Notes: a model not told the origin generated them from the letters alone. Numbered from the stretch's first letter, positions 1 to 9,795 are shown. The stretch: 64,000 nucleotides of DNA from Vreelandella sedimenti (GCF_013416325.1 NZ_JACCGK010000007.1:1-64000), one strand, 5' to 3'. Made by a program: numbers and translations.

Positions 1-362
1 TGCAGGGCGGCGAGATCGATATCGCCATTTCCCCCCAGCAGGCGACCATCGGCAGCCTGCTCACCCACGTGCGCCGGGGCGATATCGTCAACGTTCACTC
101 GCTGCGCCGGGGCGCCGCCGAGGCCATCGAAGCCATTGCCCACGGCGATAAGCAGTCCTCCAAGGTAGTGGGCCGTACCATCCGAGAGATCGACCTGCCC
201 GAGGGCACCACCATCGGTGCGATTGTGCGTGGCAAGGAAGTCATCATCGCCCACGGCGATGTGATGGTTGAAAGCGGCGACCACGTGATTCTATTCGTGA
301 TCGACAAGCGACGTATTCGCGATGTGGAGCGCCTGTTCCAAGTCGGCTTAACGTTCTTTTGA
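1..362 (+). CDS. trkA: Trk potassium uptake protein TrkA, C-terminal part
   Basis: This is the 3' end of a gene that begins outside the window; the open frame runs from base 3 to the TGA at 360-362, giving about 119 residues. The visible part matches the second RCK (TrkA-C) module of the peripheral NAD(H)-binding subunit that gates the Trk potassium channel. It ends with the typical stretch around [17 protein letters not shown] and a C-terminal [12 protein letters not shown]. The membrane subunit trkH follows 52 bases downstream on the same strand, which supports the call. TrkA is a cytoplasmic regulator, important for osmotic response in a halophile. The nucleotide-binding N-terminal half is not visible here. 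Confidence 0.93.
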   Translation, partial: QGGEIDIAISPQQATIGSLLTHVRRGDIVNVHSLRRGAAEAIEAIAHGDKQSSKVVGRTIREIDLPEGTTIGAIVRGKEVIIAHGDVMVESGDHVILFVIDKRRIRDVERLFQVGLTFF

Positions 363-414
363 TAACCCTCGAACCACGGCCACTGGCTGCTAATAACAGG
401 AGCATGCGACAACC

Positions 415-1863
415 ATGAGTTTGCGGGTTATTTTGCGTATTTTAGGGCTGCTGCTGATGCTCTTCAGCCTTACCATGCTCCCCCCAACGCTGATTTCACT
501 CTGGTTTCGTGACGGCGTGTGGAGTGCCTTTATTAGCGGCATTGCGATTTCGGTGGCGACGGGATTACTGCTTTACCTGCCCAATCGACGCTCGCAAAAA
601 GAGCTGCGTATCCGCGACGGTTTTATTATCGCCGCGATGTTCTGGACGGTGCTGGCACTGTTCGGCTCGCTGCCGCTGATGCTATTCGGCGAAGGCTCGC
701 TCGGCATCACCGATGCGGTATTTGAGTCGTTCTCCGGTTTAACCACTACCGGCGCCACGGTAATTACCGGCATCGATTTTTTACCCGAATCGATTCTCTA
801 CTATCGCCAGCAGCTCCAGTGGCTGGGCGGCATGGGTATCGTCGTTCTGGCCGTCGCCATTTTGCCCACCCTAGGCGTGGGCGGTATGGCGCTGTATCGC
901 ACCGAGATTCCTGGGCCGCTGAAAGACTCCAAGCTCACCCCTCGCATCACCGAAACCGCCAAGGCGCTGTGGTATATCTACGCCACGCTCACCCTGGCCT
1001 GCATGATCGCCTATATGTTAGCGGGCATGAGCTGGTTCGATGCCTTGAGTCATAGCTTCTCAACCGTCGCCCTCGGCGGCTTTTCCACTTACGATGCCAG
1101 CATCGGTTATTTCGATAGCGCTACCATCGAGATGATATGTGTGGGCTTTATGCTGATTTCGGCATTCAGCTTTAGCCTGCACTTTATCGCCTGGCGTGAA
1201 AAAAGCCTGATGCACTACTTTCACGACCCCGAAGCGCGCTTTTTAATGCTATTTCTGCTCGCCCTGTCCGTGGTCACCGTGCTCTCCCTGTGGCTCACCG
1301 ATACCTACGACACGCTACGCGGCCTGCGCCACGGGGTCTTCCAGGTGGTTTCCGTTGCCACCACGGCTGGTTACAGTGTCGCTGATTTTTCCATGTGGCC
1401 GGGCGCCCTGCCCTTCCTGCTATTTGTGGCGGCCTTCGTCGGTGGCTGTTCCGGCTCTACCGGTGGCGGCATGAAGGTGATAAGGATCATTCTGATCCTC
1501 AAGCAGGGCATGCGTGAAATCATGCGATTGATCCACCCCAATGCGGTGATTGCGGTCAAAGTGGGCAAAGTCAGTGTCCCCGACAGCATTGCTCAAGCGG
1601 TATGGGGGTTCTTTTCAGTCTACGTGATGCTGTTCTTTTTAATGCTGGTGGGCGTCATGGCGACCGGGGTTGACCAGGTTACCGCTTGGTCGACGGTGGG
1701 CTCGGCCCTCAACAATCTCGGCCCTGCACTGGGTGAATCCCACACTCACTATGGCGACATGCCCAGCTTGGCGAAATGGATACTGGTCATGGCCATGCTG
1801 CTCGGTCGCCTGGAAATTTTTACGGTGCTCGTGCTGTTTACCCCCGCTTTCTGGCGGCGTTAA
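415..1863 (+). CDS. trkH: Trk system potassium uptake protein TrkH (membrane subunit)
   Basis: A 482-residue polytopic inner-membrane protein, the usual length for TrkH/TrkG. It is the potassium-translocating subunit, with four pore-loop repeats. Selectivity-filter-like glycine segments are visible, for example SGLTTTGATVITG near residue 110, TVALGGFSTYDASIG near 220, VATTAGYSVADFS near 315 and a last loop near 435 (ALNNLGPALG). The GGCSGSTGGGMKVIR segment near residue 345 is characteristic of the family. It lies directly after trkA and is probably co-transcribed with it. The ATG at 415 follows an AGGAG with a rather long gap of 12 bases. No odd residues were noticed. Confidence 0.96.
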   Translation: MSLRVILRILGLLLMLFSLTMLPPTLISLWFRDGVWSAFISGIAISVATGLLLYLPNRRSQKELRIRDGFIIAAMFWTVLALFGSLPLMLFGEGSLGITDAVFESFSGLTTTGATVITGIDFLPESILYYRQQLQWLGGMGIVVLAVAILPTLGVGGMALYRTEIPGPLKDSKLTPRITETAKALWYIYATLTLACMIAYMLAGMSWFDALSHSFSTVALGGFSTYDASIGYFDSATIEMICVGFMLISAFSFSLHFIAWREKSLMHYFHDPEARFLMLFLLALSVVTVLSLWLTDTYDTLRGLRHGVFQVVSVATTAGYSVADFSMWPGALPFLLFVAAFVGGCSGSTGGGMKVIRIILILKQGMREIMRLIHPNAVIAVKVGKVSVPDSIAQAVWGFFSVYVMLFFLMLVGVMATGVDQVTAWSTVGSALNNLGPALGESHTHYGDMPSLAKWILVMAMLLGRLEIFTVLVLFTPAFWRR

Positions 1864-1906
1864 GCACTTCACGCCTACCCCTTATTGATCGATTTGAGAG
1901 CTGTTA

Positions 1907-3181
1907 ATGAACCACGAAGATACATCTCACGAAGAAACGCCCAACGCAGAAGCAGGGTCGCTGGCTGAAACACCGACTTCGCTGCCAGCCACCAGCGGGC
2001 CGTTAAAAACAATCACTGTCGGTGAAACCCGCTACACGCTGCTGGGCACGGCCCATGTGTCGGCGGAAAGTGCCGACGACGTGCATGCGCTATTGGCAAG
2101 CGGCGCCTTTGATGCAGTGGCCATTGAGTTATGTGACGCCCGCCACCACAGCATGTCCAACCCGGATGCCATGGGCGAGCAGGATCTGTTTCAAGTCTTT
2201 AAACAAGGTAAAGCGGGCATGGTGGCCGCAAGCCTGGCGCTGGGCGCTTTTCAGCAACGGATTGCCGATCAATCCGGCATTCAGCCTGGGGCCGAAATGC
2301 GCGCCGCCGTTGAAGAAGCCAGCCGCCGCCAGCTACCGCTACTGCTGGTTGATCGCGATGTTGGTATAACGCTGAAACGCATTTACAGCAATGTGCCCTG
2401 GTGGCAGCGCTTCTCGCTGTTTTCAGGCCTGCTTGGCAGCGTGTTATCGCGCCAGGATGTCTCCAAAGAGGACATCGAGAAGCTCAAAGAGGGCGATATG
2501 CTGGAAGCCACCTTCAGCGAATTCGCAGCCGAATCGGAAGCGCTCTATACCCCACTGATTCGCGAACGCGACCGTTACATGGCGTTGCGGCTGGCCGAGG
2601 ACGCGCCGCCGGGACGCTACCAGCACGTGTTAGTGGTGCTCGGCGCAGGCCACCTCAAAGGCACCGGCGAGCATCTTGAAGCCCCACTGCCCGCCGAGCC
2701 AAAAGTAGAGCGCGAATCACTGGAAGCCACCCCACCGCCATCCAAGCTTTGGAAAGCGCTGCCGTGGCTGATTACCGCGTTGGTGCTTACCGGCTTTGCG
2801 ATTGGTTTTTCACGTAACACCGACCTTGGCTGGCAATTGGTGCTTGAGTGGTTCTTGATTAACGGCATTCTCTCTGGCGGTGCGACGATTATCGCCATGG
2901 CGCATCCGGTGACCGTGATTGCCACCTTCTTTGCCGCCCCGCTCACCTCGCTGAACCCCACTATCGGTGCTGGCTTTGTGGCCGCTGGGGTTGAACTCTA
3001 TATGCGCAAACCCAAAGTGCGCGATTTTTCATCGCTTCGCCACGATGTCACGCAGTTGAAAGGCTGGTGGAAAAACCGCGTATCGCGCACCCTGCTGGTA
3101 TTTATTCTCGCCACGCTAGGCTCCGCGGTGGGCACCTGGGTGGCCGGGTTCAGAATCGCCGGCGCTCTGTTTGGCGGTTAG
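1907..3181 (+). CDS. TraB-family membrane protein
   Basis: A 424-residue protein of the TraB family, named after the enterococcal pheromone-shutdown protein. The N-terminal part carries the family signature GTAHVSAESADDV near residue 47 and the IELCDARH segment near residue 80. These belong to a fold related to haem-binding Tiki/EreA-like hydrolases. The C-terminal third has several hydrophobic segments (roughly 285-305, 315-340, 345-365 and 395-420), so it is probably anchored in the inner membrane. The biochemical role in bacteria is not established and I do not assign one. It starts 43 bases after trkH and may share its transcript. Its last 66 bases overlap the 3' end of the convergent tapT-like gene. 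Confidence 0.85.
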   Translation: MNHEDTSHEETPNAEAGSLAETPTSLPATSGPLKTITVGETRYTLLGTAHVSAESADDVHALLASGAFDAVAIELCDARHHSMSNPDAMGEQDLFQVFKQGKAGMVAASLALGAFQQRIADQSGIQPGAEMRAAVEEASRRQLPLLLVDRDVGITLKRIYSNVPWWQRFSLFSGLLGSVLSRQDVSKEDIEKLKEGDMLEATFSEFAAESEALYTPLIRERDRYMALRLAEDAPPGRYQHVLVVLGAGHLKGTGEHLEAPLPAEPKVERESLEATPPPSKLWKALPWLITALVLTGFAIGFSRNTDLGWQLVLEWFLINGILSGGATIIAMAHPVTVIATFFAAPLTSLNPTIGAGFVAAGVELYMRKPKVRDFSSLRHDVTQLKGWWKNRVSRTLLVFILATLGSAVGTWVAGFRIAGALFGG

Positions 3182-3916
3182 GCGCCGCATCGCTGCAGTA
3201 GGCGGGTCGATTTTGTGATGCAGTCGGCTCGCCGCGTAGCTATCGTTAAACACCTCAAAGTAGTCATCCAGCACGTCCGCAGCAACCATATCCCCGCCTT
3301 GGCGCAGCAGCTCGATCGCCACCTCGGCAGTGCATAAGTGCGCTTTCGACGCTGGCTTGCGCAGCCGGTAGCGTGTCTCACGCTCGGTTCTCAATGGCAG
3401 CACAGGCAATGCATCCAGATAGGCGCTTTTACGAAACATTCGCCGCGCCTGACGCCAGGTGCCATCCAGAATGATAAACACCGGAATGCGCGCCTGCTCT
3501 TTCGCCGAGTGAACCGCTTCGATATCCACCACACGATCCGCGTAGTCGGGTTGATCATCGGGAAAAATCACAAAGGGCGCGTAACGAGGGTCTTTTAGCA
3601 ATCCTGCTAACTGGGCATCCGGCGCCGTGCGGTACCAGGTAAACACCTGGGTCGTCGTAATCACGTCACCAATCAAACGCCCGGTATTGGTCGGCTTGTA
3701 ATGCTCCAAAGGATGGGTCAATAACCACACCTGAGCATGGCTCACCGCCTCCACCTGATAGGGGCATAGGCAGTTCAGTACGGGTAACTGGCAGTTATCG
3801 CAGCGCGTAACAAAACTGCCCCGCGCCTTGAACTCGCGCCGCGGCGGACGCGGATGTTCGGCGGCTGAATCATCATTCACAGAGCTCTCGTCAACAGAGC
3901 TATCAACATCAGACAT
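3116..3916 (-). CDS. tapT: DTW-domain tRNA-uridine aminocarboxypropyltransferase (TapT-like)
   Basis: A 266-residue DTW-domain protein. Family knowledge: TapT (YfiP) adds a 3-amino-3-carboxypropyl group from S-adenosylmethionine to uridine 47 of tRNA (acp3U). Visible features are a four-cysteine zinc cluster (C39, C42, C49, C51 within RCDNCQLPVLNCLCPY) and the family D-x-T-W motif as DGTW at residues 151-154. The frame is open further upstream, but the ATG at 3916 is preferred because a GGAG lies 5 bases before it and the residues upstream look non-conserved. The 3' end overlaps the end of the convergent TraB-family gene by 66 bases. The acidic, serine-rich first 25 residues are probably disordered. 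Confidence 0.88.
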   Translation of the reverse strand: MSDVDSSVDESSVNDDSAAEHPRPPRREFKARGSFVTRCDNCQLPVLNCLCPYQVEAVSHAQVWLLTHPLEHYKPTNTGRLIGDVITTTQVFTWYRTAPDAQLAGLLKDPRYAPFVIFPDDQPDYADRVVDIEAVHSAKEQARIPVFIILDGTWRQARRMFRKSAYLDALPVLPLRTERETRYRLRKPASKAHLCTAEVAIELLRQGGDMVAADVLDDYFEVFNDSYAASRLHHKIDPPTAAMRRLTAKQSAGDSEPGHPGAHRGA

Positions 3917-4016
3917 CCGCGCTCCAGAATGTGGAAAAGGGTGCAGAGTATAAATGAGCGCGTCGTCTTTTGACGAATGTTTCCACCACCACCGTAAACC
4001 TAAAAAACCTCCAACG

Positions 4017-4046
4017 TTGACACCCAAAGCGCAACGCCGCTAAAGT
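4017..4046 (+). promoter_or_regulatory. candidate sigma70 promoter of the bio operon
   Basis: A perfect -35 box TTGACA (4017-4022) is followed after 18 bases by TAAAGT (4041-4046), which matches four of six positions of the -10 consensus. It lies 35 bases before the bioB start codon. The half-sites GTAAACC (3994-4000) and GGTTTAC (4071-4077) flank it symmetrically, but their 70-base spacing is not that of a known BirA operator. Confidence 0.5.
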
Positions 4047-4080
4047 CTCGTCAACTATTAAAAGTAAAAAGGTTTACACC

Positions 4081-5160
4081 ATGACTGTGCATCACGAACA
4101 GCTTCTTCATGAGCAGCGCCACGACTGGACGCTGGATGAGATCAACGCGCTTTTCGCGCTGCCGTTCAATGACCTGCTGTTTCAAGCCCAGCAGGTTCAC
4201 CGCGCCCACTTCGACGTTAACGCGGTGCAGGTCTCTACCCTGCTGTCGATCAAGACCGGCGCCTGCCCGGAGGATTGCAAATACTGTCCGCAGTCCGGCC
4301 ACTACAACACCCAGCTTGAAAAAGAGAAACTGCTGGAAATTGAGAAGGTCGTCGAACAAGCCAAGGCAGCGAAAGAGGCAGGCGCCAGCCGGTTTTGCAT
4401 GGGCGCGGCGTGGCGAAGCCCGCGGGATAAAGATCTACTGCTGGTCGAAGAGATGGTTCGTCAAGTGAAAGCCGTGGGCCTTGAAACCTGCATGACGCTG
4501 GGGATGGTCGACGGCGAACAGGCCAGTCGACTGGCCACAGCGGGGCTCGATTACTACAACCACAACCTGGATACCTCGCCGGAGTACTACGGCGAAATCA
4601 TCACCACCCGCACCTACAGCGACCGGCTGGAAACGCTCTCCAACGTGCGTGATGCAGGCATGAAAGTGTGCTCCGGCGGGATTCTCGGCATGGGCGAAGA
4701 TGCCAAAGATCGTAGTGCCCTGCTGCAACAGCTGGCCAAGCTCTCTCCGCACCCTGAATCCGTGCCGATCAATATGCTGGTGAAAGTGCCCGGCACACCG
4801 CTGGAAAATGTTGAAGATTTAGACCCGATCGAGTTCATACGCGCCATTGCGGTCGCCCGCATCATGATGCCGCAAAGCCATGTGCGGCTCTCCGCTGGCC
4901 GCGAGCAGATGAACGAATCGACCCAGGCGCTGGCGTTTTTGGCAGGCGCCAACTCGATCTTCTACGGCGATAAACTGCTGACCACCGGCAACCCCCAAGT
5001 GGATCGCGACCGTGCGCTGTTTGCCAAGCTGGGCCTGCACCCTGAAAAGCGCGAGACCTGCCAAAGCGAAGCTACCCAAGCGGCACGCCTTGCCCAACAG
5101 GCACAGCAGCAGGTGCACGCCGAAAGGGTTTCCGAGCTAGCGGTAGACGCCAGTGTCTGA
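4081..5160 (+). CDS. bioB: biotin synthase BioB
   Basis: A 359-residue radical SAM enzyme that inserts sulfur into dethiobiotin, the last step of biotin synthesis. The radical SAM cysteine motif is C62, C66 and C69 (ACPEDCKYC), which bind the [4Fe-4S] cluster. Downstream features include [12 protein letters not shown] near residue 101, [11 protein letters not shown] near 158 and the [10 protein letters not shown] segment near 272. The first gene of a six-gene operon, it ends by overlapping bioF by 8 bases. An AAGG lies 8 bases before the ATG. Length and motifs are normal. Confidence 0.98.
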   Translation: MTVHHEQLLHEQRHDWTLDEINALFALPFNDLLFQAQQVHRAHFDVNAVQVSTLLSIKTGACPEDCKYCPQSGHYNTQLEKEKLLEIEKVVEQAKAAKEAGASRFCMGAAWRSPRDKDLLLVEEMVRQVKAVGLETCMTLGMVDGEQASRLATAGLDYYNHNLDTSPEYYGEIITTRTYSDRLETLSNVRDAGMKVCSGGILGMGEDAKDRSALLQQLAKLSPHPESVPINMLVKVPGTPLENVEDLDPIEFIRAIAVARIMMPQSHVRLSAGREQMNESTQALAFLAGANSIFYGDKLLTTGNPQVDRDRALFAKLGLHPEKRETCQSEATQAARLAQQAQQQVHAERVSELAVDASV

Positions 5161-6310
5161 AGCATGGCAACAGCTTCTGGCCGACGCCCGCGCTCATCGT
5201 CAACAGACGGAGCGCTGGCGAACTCGTCAGGTAGCCAAAAGCAATACCCTCAACTTTGCAGGTAATGACTACCTAGGCCTCGCTCAAGACCCGCGCGTTA
5301 GCGAGGCCCAGGCAGCGGGCGCTCGCCGTTACGGTGCAGGTGCAGGCGCTTCGCATTTAGTCAGCGGTCATCTGGAGATTCACGACGCCCTGGAAGAAAC
5401 GTTAGCGCGCTGGACAGGCCGCGAACGTGCGCTGCTGTTTTCTACCGGCTATATGGCCAATCTCGGTGTGCTGCAAGCGCTGGCTGATCGCCATACCGCT
5501 ATTTTCCAGGATCGCCTCAACCACGCATCGCTAATTGATGGCGCCGCATTAAGCGGTGCCCGCTCGCGGCGCTTTCATCACCGCGATGCCATTGATCTGA
5601 AAAGCCTGCTGGCGCGCAGTGAGTGCGCGCACAAGCTCGTGGTCAGCGATGGTGTTTTCAGTATGGATGGCGATATCGCCGACATCGCCACGCTGGTCGA
5701 AGTCAGTCAGCAGCACAGCGCCTGGCTGATGATCGATGATGCCCACGGCGTAGGCGTGCTAGGCGACAATGCCAGCGGCTGCGTGGGCAGCACCTGGAAT
5801 AGTACGGACGTGCCGATTCTTGTCGGCACGTTAGGAAAAGCATTAGGCACCGCCGGGGCGTTTGTTGCTGGCGATACCGAGTTAATCGATCACCTGATCC
5901 AGTTTTCACGCAGCTATGTCTATACCACCGCCCAGCCTCCGGCCATCGCCGCCGCGACTATAAAAGCGCTGGAGATCGTTCAGGGCGAACCGGCACTCCG
6001 CGCTCAGCTAAACGCCAATATCGCTTACTTTCGCCATGAGGCGCTGCACTTGGGGCTACCTCTCAGCGATTCGGCCACCCCCATTCAGCCGCTGATCCTG
6101 GGCGATGAAACACGCACCCTAGGCTGGGCGTTGCAGCTCCAGCACAAAGGTATACAGGTGGGGGCGATTAGACCTCCAACGGTGCCCAAGGGTGAATCCC
6201 GTCTGCGTGTAACTTTAAGCGCGCGCCATCAGCACGACGATATTGATCAACTGTTAGCCGCGCTCCACCACTGCCAGCACCAAGAGGCGTTATGCAGCCC
6301 CTGCGCTTAA
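5153..6310 (+). CDS. bioF: 8-amino-7-oxononanoate synthase BioF
   Basis: A 385-residue PLP enzyme of the alpha-oxoamine synthase family. It condenses pimeloyl-ACP with alanine to give 8-amino-7-oxononanoate. The PLP-binding lysine is K229 in [12 protein letters not shown], the DDAHG motif is at 195-199 and the SGHLEIH substrate loop is near residue 71. Translation starts at a GTG inside the end of bioB (8-base overlap), so it is likely coupled. Its end overlaps bioH by 19 bases. The length matches the family. Confidence 0.97.
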   Translation: MSEAWQQLLADARAHRQQTERWRTRQVAKSNTLNFAGNDYLGLAQDPRVSEAQAAGARRYGAGAGASHLVSGHLEIHDALEETLARWTGRERALLFSTGYMANLGVLQALADRHTAIFQDRLNHASLIDGAALSGARSRRFHHRDAIDLKSLLARSECAHKLVVSDGVFSMDGDIADIATLVEVSQQHSAWLMIDDAHGVGVLGDNASGCVGSTWNSTDVPILVGTLGKALGTAGAFVAGDTELIDHLIQFSRSYVYTTAQPPAIAAATIKALEIVQGEPALRAQLNANIAYFRHEALHLGLPLSDSATPIQPLILGDETRTLGWALQLQHKGIQVGAIRPPTVPKGESRLRVTLSARHQHDDIDQLLAALHHCQHQEALCSPCA

Positions 6311-7038
6311 TTCTGCTCTCCGGCTGGGGAATCGACCAGCGTATTTGGCAGCCACTCGAGGCGCACTGGCCCACCGACCTAGCCGCCCAGGCGGTAGAGT
6401 GGCCCGGCTACGGCGATACGCCCTCGCTTGAGGCCAACGCGACGCTGGAAGAGCTGGCCGACACTATGGCCGAGCCGTTAGCCAGCGATGCCGTCTGGGT
6501 CAGTTGGTCATTGGGCGGGCTACTTGCTACGGCGCTACTAGCGTATCTCACCCCACCACGAGGCCTGATTCTGCTCGGTGCGGGGGAGGCGTTTTGTGTC
6601 AAAGACGATGTGAGCGCCAAAGGGGGTGTCACTAGCGCCGAACTGAGCGCCTTCCAACGCGCCTTTCAACGCGACCCCACCGCGACCTGGCAACACTTTT
6701 TGCGCTGGCAGACCCAAGGGGAGCCCGGCCCCCGGCAGGCTTACCGGCAACTGCGTGATTTATTGGGCGATACACCGCCTGCCGACAGCCCCACCTTGGC
6801 TACCGGCCTACACTGGCTGGCAACCATTGATAATCGCCCACGCCTAGCGGCACCCCCTTGCCCAGTGGTACGTCTCATCGGCGACCATGATCCACTTATC
6901 AGCCCCGCCCAGCGCCGCATCAGCGCCCCCCTAAGCGATGTTGGACACTGTCCGATGCTCTCGCAGCCCCAGGCTCTCGCTACGGCACTTACCCATCATG
7001 CCAGACAGATGGCTAACGTCAGCACGGCGGCTTTATGA
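6292..7038 (+). CDS. bioH: pimeloyl-ACP methyl ester carboxylesterase BioH
   Basis: A 248-residue alpha/beta hydrolase. In the BioC-BioH route it removes the methyl ester from pimeloyl-ACP methyl ester, ending chain elongation. The nucleophile is S73 in SWSLGG. The acid is in GDHDPLISP near residue 202 and the histidine in DVGHCPMLSQP near residue 222, the usual order. The gene overlaps bioF at its start and bioC at its stop (ATGA). BioH is often encoded away from the other bio genes, as in E. coli; here it is inside the operon. Sequence identity to known BioH looks moderate, but position and triad make the call firm. Confidence 0.93.
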   Translation: MQPLRLILLSGWGIDQRIWQPLEAHWPTDLAAQAVEWPGYGDTPSLEANATLEELADTMAEPLASDAVWVSWSLGGLLATALLAYLTPPRGLILLGAGEAFCVKDDVSAKGGVTSAELSAFQRAFQRDPTATWQHFLRWQTQGEPGPRQAYRQLRDLLGDTPPADSPTLATGLHWLATIDNRPRLAAPPCPVVRLIGDHDPLISPAQRRISAPLSDVGHCPMLSQPQALATALTHHARQMANVSTAAL

Positions 7039-7817
7039 ACGATCTAACGCTGAAGACTGAAGCAAACTGGCAGGCACGGGTCGCCCACGCTTTCTCCCGA
7101 GCGGCTCCCCGCTACGATGCGTTAGCCACAGCACAACGCCACATAGGCGAGCTGCTATGGGGGTCGTTACCTCCCCGCGCTTTTAACGTGCTGGATATGG
7201 GGTGCGGTACCGGTTATTGGACACATCGGTTGGATGAACGTTACCCCACTGCTCGTATAACGGGGTTAGATTTAGCCCCCGGCATGCTGGAACAGGCCCG
7301 CCAACGTCACGGCGAAAGTATCCGTTGGCAATTAGGCGATGCCGCAGCGCTACCGTTTGGTAACCATGCCTTTGACTTGGTGTTTTCCAATTTGGCAGTC
7401 CAGTGGTGTCGCGATATTGGCGCGGTGATGGCGGAGCTTTACCGGGTGCTCACGCCCGGCGGGCAGGCGCATATTACGACGCTGCTGCCCGACACCCTGG
7501 AAGAGATCGCCTTTGCCTGGCAGCGCCCCGAAGCGCTGCTGCAAACGCCTGATCGCACCAGCGTCGAGAGGGGCATCGGCGAAAGCGGCTTAGCCATCGT
7601 CCGCCAGACGGCCACCGTTGAGCGCTTCTATTACCCTGACTTGAAGGCGGTAATGGCGTCTATCAAAGGTGTTGGTGCCCAGATTGCCCGGCCACAAGCC
7701 ATCCTCTGCAGAAAGGATATCGCCGCCGCACAAGTGCGCTTTGAGCAACTGCGTGAGTGGAAGGGCTTACCGGTGAGCTACCACTGCTTAACGCTGCACT
7801 TGGAAAAATCGCTATGA
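7035..7817 (+). CDS. bioC: malonyl-ACP O-methyltransferase BioC
   Basis: A 260-residue class I SAM methyltransferase. BioC methylates the free carboxyl of malonyl-ACP so that fatty acid synthase can extend it to a pimeloyl chain. The SAM motif I is VLDMGCGTGYWTHRL near residue 52, and the start RVAHAFSRAAPRYD near residue 15 is typical of BioC. The FSNLAVQWC motif is near residue 119. It starts in an ATGA overlap with bioH and ends in one with bioD, so the four middle genes are tightly coupled. Confidence 0.96.
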   Translation: MNDLTLKTEANWQARVAHAFSRAAPRYDALATAQRHIGELLWGSLPPRAFNVLDMGCGTGYWTHRLDERYPTARITGLDLAPGMLEQARQRHGESIRWQLGDAAALPFGNHAFDLVFSNLAVQWCRDIGAVMAELYRVLTPGGQAHITTLLPDTLEEIAFAWQRPEALLQTPDRTSVERGIGESGLAIVRQTATVERFYYPDLKAVMASIKGVGAQIARPQAILCRKDIAAAQVRFEQLREWKGLPVSYHCLTLHLEKSL

Positions 7818-8503
7818 ACGTCTGGTTCGTGACGGGCACCGATACCGATGCGGGTAAAACATTGGTAACCAGCGGCTTGCTATATACCGCCCGCCAACAG
7901 CAGTTGAACACGCTGGGCTTGAAACCCATCGCCTCGGGCAGCCTAGCGACGCCAGAAGGCCTGCAAAATAGTGATGCCCTCGCCCTTCAGCATCAAAGCG
8001 TGCCGCCGATCGACTACGCCAAGGTGAATCCCATCGCCTTTGCCCCCGCCATTGCGCCTCATCTTGCCGCGTTAGAGGCGGGCCAGCCGCTTGAGGTTAG
8101 CGCCATCGTTAGCTTGCTGAGCGAAACGCTTATCCAAACACCCAGAGACGTCACCCTGATTGAAGGTGCCGGTGGCTGGCGCGTACCGTTAAACGAGCAG
8201 GAAGATTTTGCCGACCTGGCGATGGCGCTTGAGTTGCCGGTGATTCTGGTGGTTGGCCTAAAGCTGGGCTGCTTGAATCATGCCCGCTTAACGGCGGAAG
8301 CCATTCGCACCGACGGTTTGGTAGTAGCCGGCTGGGCAGGCAGCGTGGTAGACCCCGCTTTTGCGACTGACACAGCCCGCTTTGAGGCCAATATTGCCCA
8401 TCTAAACGCCAAACTCGCGGCCCCCTGTTTAGGCATTATTCCCCATCTTGATGCCCCCGACGCCGCGAATGCCGCCCCCTATCTCTCCCTGGAGCCGTTA
8501 TGA
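7814..8503 (+). CDS. bioD: dethiobiotin synthetase BioD
   Basis: A 229-residue ATP-dependent enzyme that forms the ureido ring of dethiobiotin from 7,8-diaminononanoate and CO2. The N-terminus MNVWFVTGTDTDAGKT is the family P-loop, and EGAGGWRVPL near residue 117 is the second conserved motif. The frame is open further upstream, but the ATG at 7814 places the P-loop at the normal distance from the start and makes an ATGA overlap with bioC. It overlaps bioA by 4 bases. Confidence 0.97.
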   Translation: MNVWFVTGTDTDAGKTLVTSGLLYTARQQQLNTLGLKPIASGSLATPEGLQNSDALALQHQSVPPIDYAKVNPIAFAPAIAPHLAALEAGQPLEVSAIVSLLSETLIQTPRDVTLIEGAGGWRVPLNEQEDFADLAMALELPVILVVGLKLGCLNHARLTAEAIRTDGLVVAGWAGSVVDPAFATDTARFEANIAHLNAKLAAPCLGIIPHLDAPDAANAAPYLSLEPL

Positions 8504-9774
8504 AAACGCCAGTTTGGCACCCTTATGCTCACCTAAAAAACCAGACGCCCGCGCCCAAGGTGGTTGGCGGTGACGGCGCTCACTTTGTGCTAGAGAGCGG
8601 CGAGCGTCTGCTGGATGCCACCTGCTCCTGGTGGTGCATGATTCATGGCTACGGCCACCCACGCTTGGTGGCAGCCATTCGCGAACAGGCAGGCGAGCTG
8701 TGCCATGTGATGCTTGGCGGCTTGACGCATGAGCCCGCCGACCGGCTGGCCCGTGAACTGGTACGTATCACACCCGCTGGCCTGAACCACGTTTTCTATT
8801 CGGACAGCGGCTCGGTGGGCATGGAAGTGGCGATGAAAATGGCCCTTCAATACCAGGTACTCACCGGCCACCCCGGCAAGCAAAAGATGCTCTCGTTGAT
8901 GAAGGCCTACCACGGCGACACTACCGGCTGCATGGCAGTGTGCGACCCTGAAGAAGGCATGCACAGCCTGTTTGCTAGCCTGTTGCCAAAGCACCATTTT
9001 GCCCCGGCCCCAACAGCCCCATTTGATGCTACCGCTGAACAGGTCGAGCACGACCTTCACGCCCTGCGTGACGCACTTGAACGCCACCATGATGAGATCG
9101 CTGCCCTGCTGATGGAGCCGCTTTTACAAGCAGCAGGCGGGCTCAATATGACCTCGCCGGACTATGTCACTGGCGCCAGGGAACTGTGCGATGAGTTTGG
9201 TGTGCTGTTGATTTTTGACGAAGTCGCCACCGGCTTTGGCCGCACCGGCAAACTGTTTGCCGCCGACCACGCGGGCATCACGCCAGATATCATGGTGCTC
9301 TCCAAAGGTTTGACCGGCGGCTATTTGGGTCACGCTGCGACGCTCGCCACGGATCGTGTCCATGATGCCTTTATCGGCGACACTCCCCAGCACGCCTTTA
9401 TGCACGGGCCTACCTTTATGGGTAACCCGCTGGCCTGCCGCGTGGCGCTAGAAAGCCTGCGCGTGTTCGAAGAGGAAGACTATCTTGGCAAGATTGCGAC
9501 ACTCAGCCAGCAGCTACAGCGTGAGTTACTTGAAGACCAGGCGCTGAACGCACACCCGCCCGTAGCTGACGTTCGCGTGCTCGGCGCCACCGCTGTGATC
9601 GAAGCGCACTCCGCCGAGGCACTAAAGGGGGTAGGCGTTTTCGCCCGGGAGCGCGGCGTTTGGCTGCGCCCCATTGGCCGCTGGCTGTATACCATGCCCG
9701 CCTACATTACTTCTGAAACGGAAATCTCCCAGATTACCGATGTAATGAAGGCGTGGTTCTTAAGGCCTCAATAA
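8500..9774 (+). CDS. bioA: adenosylmethionine-8-amino-7-oxononanoate aminotransferase BioA
   Basis: A 424-residue class III PLP aminotransferase that converts 8-amino-7-oxononanoate to 7,8-diaminononanoate using SAM as amino donor. The substrate-site tryptophan pair CSWWCMIHGYGHP is near residue 43. The PLP-binding motif is IFDEVATGFGRTG near residue 236, with the Schiff-base lysine in SKGLTGGYLG near residue 268. Last gene of the operon; it begins in an ATGA overlap with bioD. The large inverted repeat at 9796-9955 follows and may end the transcript. Confidence 0.97.
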   Translation: MKTPVWHPYAHLKNQTPAPKVVGGDGAHFVLESGERLLDATCSWWCMIHGYGHPRLVAAIREQAGELCHVMLGGLTHEPADRLARELVRITPAGLNHVFYSDSGSVGMEVAMKMALQYQVLTGHPGKQKMLSLMKAYHGDTTGCMAVCDPEEGMHSLFASLLPKHHFAPAPTAPFDATAEQVEHDLHALRDALERHHDEIAALLMEPLLQAAGGLNMTSPDYVTGARELCDEFGVLLIFDEVATGFGRTGKLFAADHAGITPDIMVLSKGLTGGYLGHAATLATDRVHDAFIGDTPQHAFMHGPTFMGNPLACRVALESLRVFEEEDYLGKIATLSQQLQRELLEDQALNAHPPVADVRVLGATAVIEAHSAEALKGVGVFARERGVWLRPIGRWLYTMPAYITSETEISQITDVMKAWFLRPQ

Positions 9775-9795
9775 AGCCACAATGATTACTAAACA

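Noticed and set aside
3994-4077. BirA operator upstream of bioB
   Set aside because: Half-sites are present but spaced 70 bases apart instead of 14-16, so it is not annotated as a BirA site; it is kept only as a finding.
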